Shown in pieces: positions 14,751 through 17,354 of a stretch of 17,354 bases of DNA. Within the stretch, counting starts at the first letter, position 1. Each line of letters starts with the position of its first letter. The stretch is from contig CAAGDE010000038.1 of NCBI GenBank assembly GCA_900768535.1, positions 1 to 17,354 on the forward strand. Direction: 5' to 3'. Below the pieces are notes generated by a model that saw only the letters and a list, made by a program, of their open reading frames with translations, had not been told where the DNA came from and made no database searches. A program made the translations under genes and the position numbers. This DNA is from Clostridia bacterium (lineage in GTDB: Bacteria; Bacillota; Clostridia; Oscillospirales; CAG-272).

Positions 14751-14837
14751 GTTAAAGTTCTTGAAGATTCTTAAGAAACTTCTTCCAAGAAGTTTCTTAA
14801 GCAGGGTTTGGGACAGCGTCCCAAGGTCTTAAGGAGG
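14751..14837 (+). repeat. Two-hairpin repeat A, copy 3, upstream of rlmN
   Basis: Left flank AAAGTTCTTGAA (14754-14765); stem I CTTAAGAAACTTCTT (14770-14784) with AAGAAGTTTCTTAAG (14787-14801), loop CC; stem II TTGGGAC (14808-14814) / GTCCCAA (14818-14824), loop AGC; then AAGGTCTTAAGGAGG, the rlmN ribosome site 4 nt before the ATG. Compared with copies 1 and 2 the inner arm changes TTTTT/AAAAA to TTCTT/AAGAA on both sides, and the left flank changes in the same way. With copy 4 it brackets a 254-bp segment as imperfect terminal inverted repeats. Confidence 0.93.
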
Positions 14838-14841
14838 AAAC

Positions 14842-15918
14842 ATGAACGAACAGGAAAACAAGCCGGAGCTGCTGGCGCTTGATCCGGAGGCGCTGGCGGA
14901 GTTGATGGAGTCGATGGGCGAGGCGCGGTACCGGGCGAAGCAGATTTTTACGGGACTGCACCGTGGACTGTCACCGGATGAGATGATGAATATCGGCAAA
15001 GAGCTGCGCACGAAGCTGCGGGAGAATACCCGCTGGACGATGCCGGAGGTGGAATTGCGGCTGGTCTCGGCGATTGACGGAACGGTGAAATACCTGTTCC
15101 GCCTGTGGGACGGCAACTGCGTGGAGAGCGTGGTTATGAAATACGAGCACGGCAACACAATCTGCATTTCCTCGCAGGTCGGGTGCCGGATGGGATGCCG
15201 GTTCTGCGCCTCCACCATCGGGGGCAGGGTGCGCGATCTTTCGGCGGGGGAGCTGCTGGGTCAGGTGCTGGCGGCACAGCGCGACCTGGGCGAGCGGATC
15301 TCCAATATTGTGATGATGGGCATCGGCGAGCCGCTGGACAATTACGATAACGTCCTGCGTTTTTTGCATCTGGTCAACTGTCCGGAGGGGATCAACATCG
15401 GCTACCGGCACATCTCGCTTTCCACCTGCGGACTGGTGGATCAAATCCGCCGCCTTGCCGGGGAAAATCTGCCCATCACGCTGTCCGTTTCCCTGCACGC
15501 GCCGGATGACGAAACGCGCTCGGCGATCATGCCGGTCAACAACCGCTACGGAGTGGACGAGCTGCTGAACGCCTGCCGGGACTATTTTGCGGCAACGGGG
15601 CGGCGGATTTCCTTTGAATACACGCTGATTGCCGGGAAGAACGATTCCCCTGCGGCGGCGGAAAAGCTGGCGCACGTGCTGAATGCGCACCTGCGGAGCA
15701 AAACCGACACCATGCCGATTCATGTCAATCTGATTCCGGTCAACCCGGTGGCGGAGACGGGCTTTGAACACTCCGGAAAGCCTGCCATCCGGCGTTTTGC
15801 GGCGGTGCTGGAGTCGCGCGGCATCCGTGCGACCGTCCGGAGAACGCTCGGCGCCGATATCAACGCCTCCTGCGGTCAGCTCCGCCGCGAGCGTGGAAAG
15901 GAAAAAAACGGGCATTAA
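14842..15918 (+). CDS. rlmN: Dual-specificity 23S rRNA/tRNA adenine-C2 methyltransferase RlmN
   Basis: 358 aa. A radical-SAM enzyme that methylates A2503 of 23S rRNA and A37 of some tRNAs. The iron-sulfur cluster motif is C115-x3-C119-x2-C122 (QVGCRMGCRFCAST). It is followed by the SAM-binding GIGEPLDNYDNV and ISLSTCGLV, SVSLHAPDDETRSAIMPVNNRY, and NLIPVNPV. The C-terminal catalytic Cys is C344 in ADINASCGQL, in its usual place. The N-terminal helical region (ARYRAKQIFTGLHRGL) fits RlmN rather than Cfr-like enzymes, although that split is not certain by eye. The ribosome site AAGGAGG is part of repeat A copy 3. In many Firmicutes stp, prkC and rsgA follow; here a noncoding repeat region follows. 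Confidence 0.96.
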   Translation: MNEQENKPELLALDPEALAELMESMGEARYRAKQIFTGLHRGLSPDEMMNIGKELRTKLRENTRWTMPEVELRLVSAIDGTVKYLFRLWDGNCVESVVMKYEHGNTICISSQVGCRMGCRFCASTIGGRVRDLSAGELLGQVLAAQRDLGERISNIVMMGIGEPLDNYDNVLRFLHLVNCPEGINIGYRHISLSTCGLVDQIRRLAGENLPITLSVSLHAPDDETRSAIMPVNNRYGVDELLNACRDYFAATGRRISFEYTLIAGKNDSPAAAEKLAHVLNAHLRSKTDTMPIHVNLIPVNPVAETGFEHSGKPAIRRFAAVLESRGIRATVRRTLGADINASCGQLRRERGKEKNGH

Positions 15919-16016
15919 GCACGTTTGCCGGCTTTCCCCAAGGGGATGTCTATCAGCAAGCGCGATTTGGTTTTGGAGACGGCGGGGACGATAAATGATT
16001 ATCAGAGAGCAGATTG
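15919..16016. other. Noncoding stretch after rlmN, with one degenerate repeat fragment
   Basis: No gene, promoter or T-tailed terminator is evident. CTTTCCCCAAGGGGA near 15932-15946 resembles the hairpin core (CTTCCCC...GGGGAAG) of the repeats further right and may be a decayed copy. The whole gene-free interval runs to 16394 and also holds the MITE-like element and the HAD promoter. Confidence 0.45.
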
Positions 16017-16237
16017 ATCCCCCCTCATCAGTCGCTGACACGCCAGCTTCCCCCCAGGGGGAAGCCTATTTGTGAGTACGATTCAGCTTTGAAAATTCTG
16101 TTATATCAAGTACTCGATATCAGTATCTCGATATTGGGTTCTCGAAAAAGCCGATAGGAATCCCTTGCCAACGGGGCAACATAAAAAGGCTTCCCCCTGG
16201 GGGGAAGCTGGCGCGTCAGCGACTGATGAGGGGGGAT
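16017..16237. mobile_element. MITE-like element with 50-bp terminal inverted repeats
   Basis: The left arm 16017-16066 and right arm 16188-16237 are inverted copies with one mismatch (GACACG versus GACGCG on the same strand). Arms start ATCCCCCCTCATCAGTCGC and end at GGGGGAAGCC; weaker similarity extends 8 nt further inward. Each arm has its own small hairpin (GCTTCCCC...GGGGGAAGC). The 121-bp interior is AT-rich with no ORF. No clear target-site duplication is visible at the ends (left ...CAGATTG, right AACTTTG...). Size, terminal repeats and lack of coding content fit a non-autonomous miniature element or a paired intergenic palindrome. Confidence 0.75.
16113..16145. repeat. Three CTCGA-starting repeats with a 14-bp period
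   Basis: CTCGATATC at 16113, CTCGATATT at 16127 and CTCGAAAAA at 16141 are spaced exactly 14 bp, inside the MITE-like element. GATATC is palindromic. The number of units is small, so this may be chance or a decayed tandem array. Confidence 0.45.
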
Positions 16238-16333
16238 AACTTTGCACTTCCTTTTGTCCCATCCGCTCAAAAATTATTCGCCGCCCCGTCGCCGATTACG
16301 GCTCACGGTGAACGACAATTTGTTCTCCCTGCC

Positions 16334-16362
16334 TTGACAGAACGGCGGGTTTGTGGTATACT
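16334..16362 (+). promoter_or_regulatory. Sigma-A promoter of the HAD phosphatase gene
   Basis: TTGACA (16334-16339) and TATACT (16357-16362) with a 17-bp spacer; the predicted start near 16369 gives a leader of about 26 nt to ATG 16395. It lies 97 bp right of the MITE-like element. Confidence 0.85.
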
Positions 16363-16394
16363 GTAGCAGGAAAGAGAACGAAAAGAGGAACGAT

Positions 16395-17054
16395 ATGATC
16401 AAAGCGGTTTTATTTGATTTTGACGGCACCATTGCCGACACCATTCCTGCCATCCGGGAGGGCGTGAATCATACCATGCGGCTCTACGGCTACCCGGAAC
16501 ACAGCTACGCGGAGATTCTGGTCTTCATCAATCACGGCGCGCGGGAGCTGATCCGGCAGGCAATGCCGGCGGATGCGGCGGAGAACCCGGCGCAAATCGA
16601 CCGCGTCCTTGCCGACTATGATGCGCAGTACCGGGCGGTGTACCGTCAGACCCGCGAGGCGTATGCGGGCGTTCCGGAGCTGATTGACCGACTGCACCGT
16701 TCCGGCTACCGCATCGGGGTGCTGTCGAACAAGCAGGATGAATTTGTAGAGCAGCTTTCGCGTCAGGTGCTTCTCCCCGGCAGCTACGATTCCGCGCACG
16801 GCGTTGCGCCCGGACAGCCGCCGAAGCCCGACCCGTACATCCCCGCGCTGATTGCCCGCGAACTGGGTGTCCCTTTGGCGGAGTGCGCAATGGTCGGGGA
16901 CAGCGATGTGGACATTGCTACCGCGATGAACGCCGGCATGACGCACATCGGCGTGGACTGGGGCTACCGCGACCGGTCATTCCTCCTTGCCCACGGCGCC
17001 ACGCGGATCGCGCACACCCCGGATGAGGTGGAGTGGTTTGTGAAAGAGGGGTAA
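16395..17054 (+). CDS. HAD-superfamily hydrolase, phosphoglycolate phosphatase-like
   Basis: 219 aa, typical for the Gph/PGP group of HAD phosphatases. Motif I is D8-F-D10-G-T with the Asp nucleophile, motif II is S111-N-K, motif III is K144 in PKPDP, and motif IV is GDSDVD (168-173). The cap region (residues 15-85) is helical as in the C1-cap subfamily. NAGMTHIGVDWGYRDRSFL near the C terminus is very like Gph proteins, which dephosphorylate 2-phosphoglycolate arising from DNA repair; related family members act on other small phosphates, so the substrate is probable rather than certain. The start ATG 16395 is chosen because AGAGGA lies 6 nt before it and the promoter's start site excludes the upstream in-frame ATG at 16353. 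It appears monocistronic. Confidence 0.88.
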   Translation: MIKAVLFDFDGTIADTIPAIREGVNHTMRLYGYPEHSYAEILVFINHGARELIRQAMPADAAENPAQIDRVLADYDAQYRAVYRQTREAYAGVPELIDRLHRSGYRIGVLSNKQDEFVEQLSRQVLLPGSYDSAHGVAPGQPPKPDPYIPALIARELGVPLAECAMVGDSDVDIATAMNAGMTHIGVDWGYRDRSFLLAHGATRIAHTPDEVEWFVKEG

Positions 17055-17097
17055 AAAGGCAGAGAGATGCCTTGCGTGGGTGCGTTCGCCGGTTTCG

Positions 17098-17165
17098 CCC
17101 TCATCCGGCGCTGGCGCGCCACCTTCCCCACCCGGGGGAAGGCTGCTACGGGGATTCCGTTGCGT
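17098..17165. repeat. Repeat B, direct copy 1
   Basis: Begins CCCTCATCCGGCGC, then CCACCTTCCCC with GGGGGAAGGCT, giving an internal hairpin CCTTCCCC/GGGGAAGG, and continues GCTACGGGGATTCCGTTGC. It is similar in plan to the terminal arms of the 16017-16237 element (CCCTCATC...CTTCCCC...GGGGAAGCC). It starts 43 nt after the HAD stop. Confidence 0.75.
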
Positions 17166-17222
17166 TTAGAGACAGCATCTGAATTGCGGTGGAGTGGGAC
17201 GAAAGATAGCGCCGACCACCCG

Positions 17223-17290
17223 CCCTCATCCGGCGCTTTGCGCCACCTTCCCCCTCGAAGGGGAAGGCTTCTGCGGCGGGATGGTTGCAT
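17223..17290. repeat. Repeat B, direct copy 2
   Basis: A second copy exactly 125 bp to the right of the first, in the same orientation: CCCTCATCCGGCGC, then GGCGC/GCGCC and CCTTCCCC/GGGGAAGG hairpins, then TTCTGCGGCGGGATGGTTGC. Similarity continues about 20 nt past the hairpin core. The 57 bp between the copies and the last 64 bp of the window hold nothing I can identify. Confidence 0.75.
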
Positions 17291-17354
17291 GAAGTGGTTC
17301 CACTCGCCGATTTATAAGCATGATTGAGAAGCATAACGTAAAAAATTTGCACAG

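Noticed and set aside
14568..14774. 68-codon ORF spanning the end of rsmB and the inverted repeat
   Set aside because: It starts within rsmB in another frame and translates repeat DNA; no ribosome site.
8445..14837. Repeat A copies as a CRISPR array
   Set aside because: The copies are kilobases apart between genes, palindromic and attached to ribosome sites; there is no repeat-spacer periodicity and no cas gene.

Overview
The window looks like chromosomal DNA from a Gram-positive, clostridial (probably Oscillospirales or Ruminococcaceae-like, gut-type) bacterium. The reasons are strong AGGAGG-type ribosome sites, lipobox lipoproteins with Ser/Thr/Glu/Asp-rich linkers, the Firmicutes gene order yicC-remA-gmk-rpoZ-priA-def-fmt-rsmB-rlmN, high GC coding sequence and abundant hairpin repeats between genes. 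The exact taxon cannot be fixed from this sequence. All real genes lie on the + strand. Long minus-strand ORFs are shadows of GC-rich codon use.

Region 1 (1-6458) is an accessory, surface-oriented gene run. It holds the 3' end of a beta-helix-like surface protein, a 43-aa peptide gene, an orphan solute-binding lipoprotein, a lipoprotein with a C-terminal endonuclease/exonuclease/phosphatase (EEP) domain, a second EEP protein without a signal peptide, an 81-aa lipoprotein with no fold of its own, and a PHP-type phosphoesterase. From the solute-binding gene onward the genes are 5 nt apart or less or overlap, and the run ends at a clear intrinsic terminator. No permease, kinase or transporter ATPase is present.

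Region 2 (6540-15918) is a housekeeping operon behind a consensus sigma-A promoter (TTGACA, 17 bp, TATAAT). It encodes YicC ribonuclease, RemA, guanylate kinase, RNA polymerase omega, PriA helicase, peptide deformylase, Met-tRNA formyltransferase, RsmB and RlmN. Most junctions are ATGA or TGATG overlaps. The three that are not (gmk/rpoZ, priA/def, rsmB/rlmN) all carry the same roughly 88-nt two-hairpin repeat placed directly upstream of the start codon, with the Shine-Dalgarno sequence inside the repeat. A fourth, inverted copy begins inside the last codons of rsmB. Both stems show compensatory base changes between copies. This is the most interesting signal in the window.

Region 3 (15919-17354) has a 221-bp MITE-like element with 50-bp terminal inverted repeats, a phosphoglycolate-phosphatase-like HAD gene with its own strong promoter, and two direct copies of a related CCCTCATCCGGCGC-type repeat at the right end.
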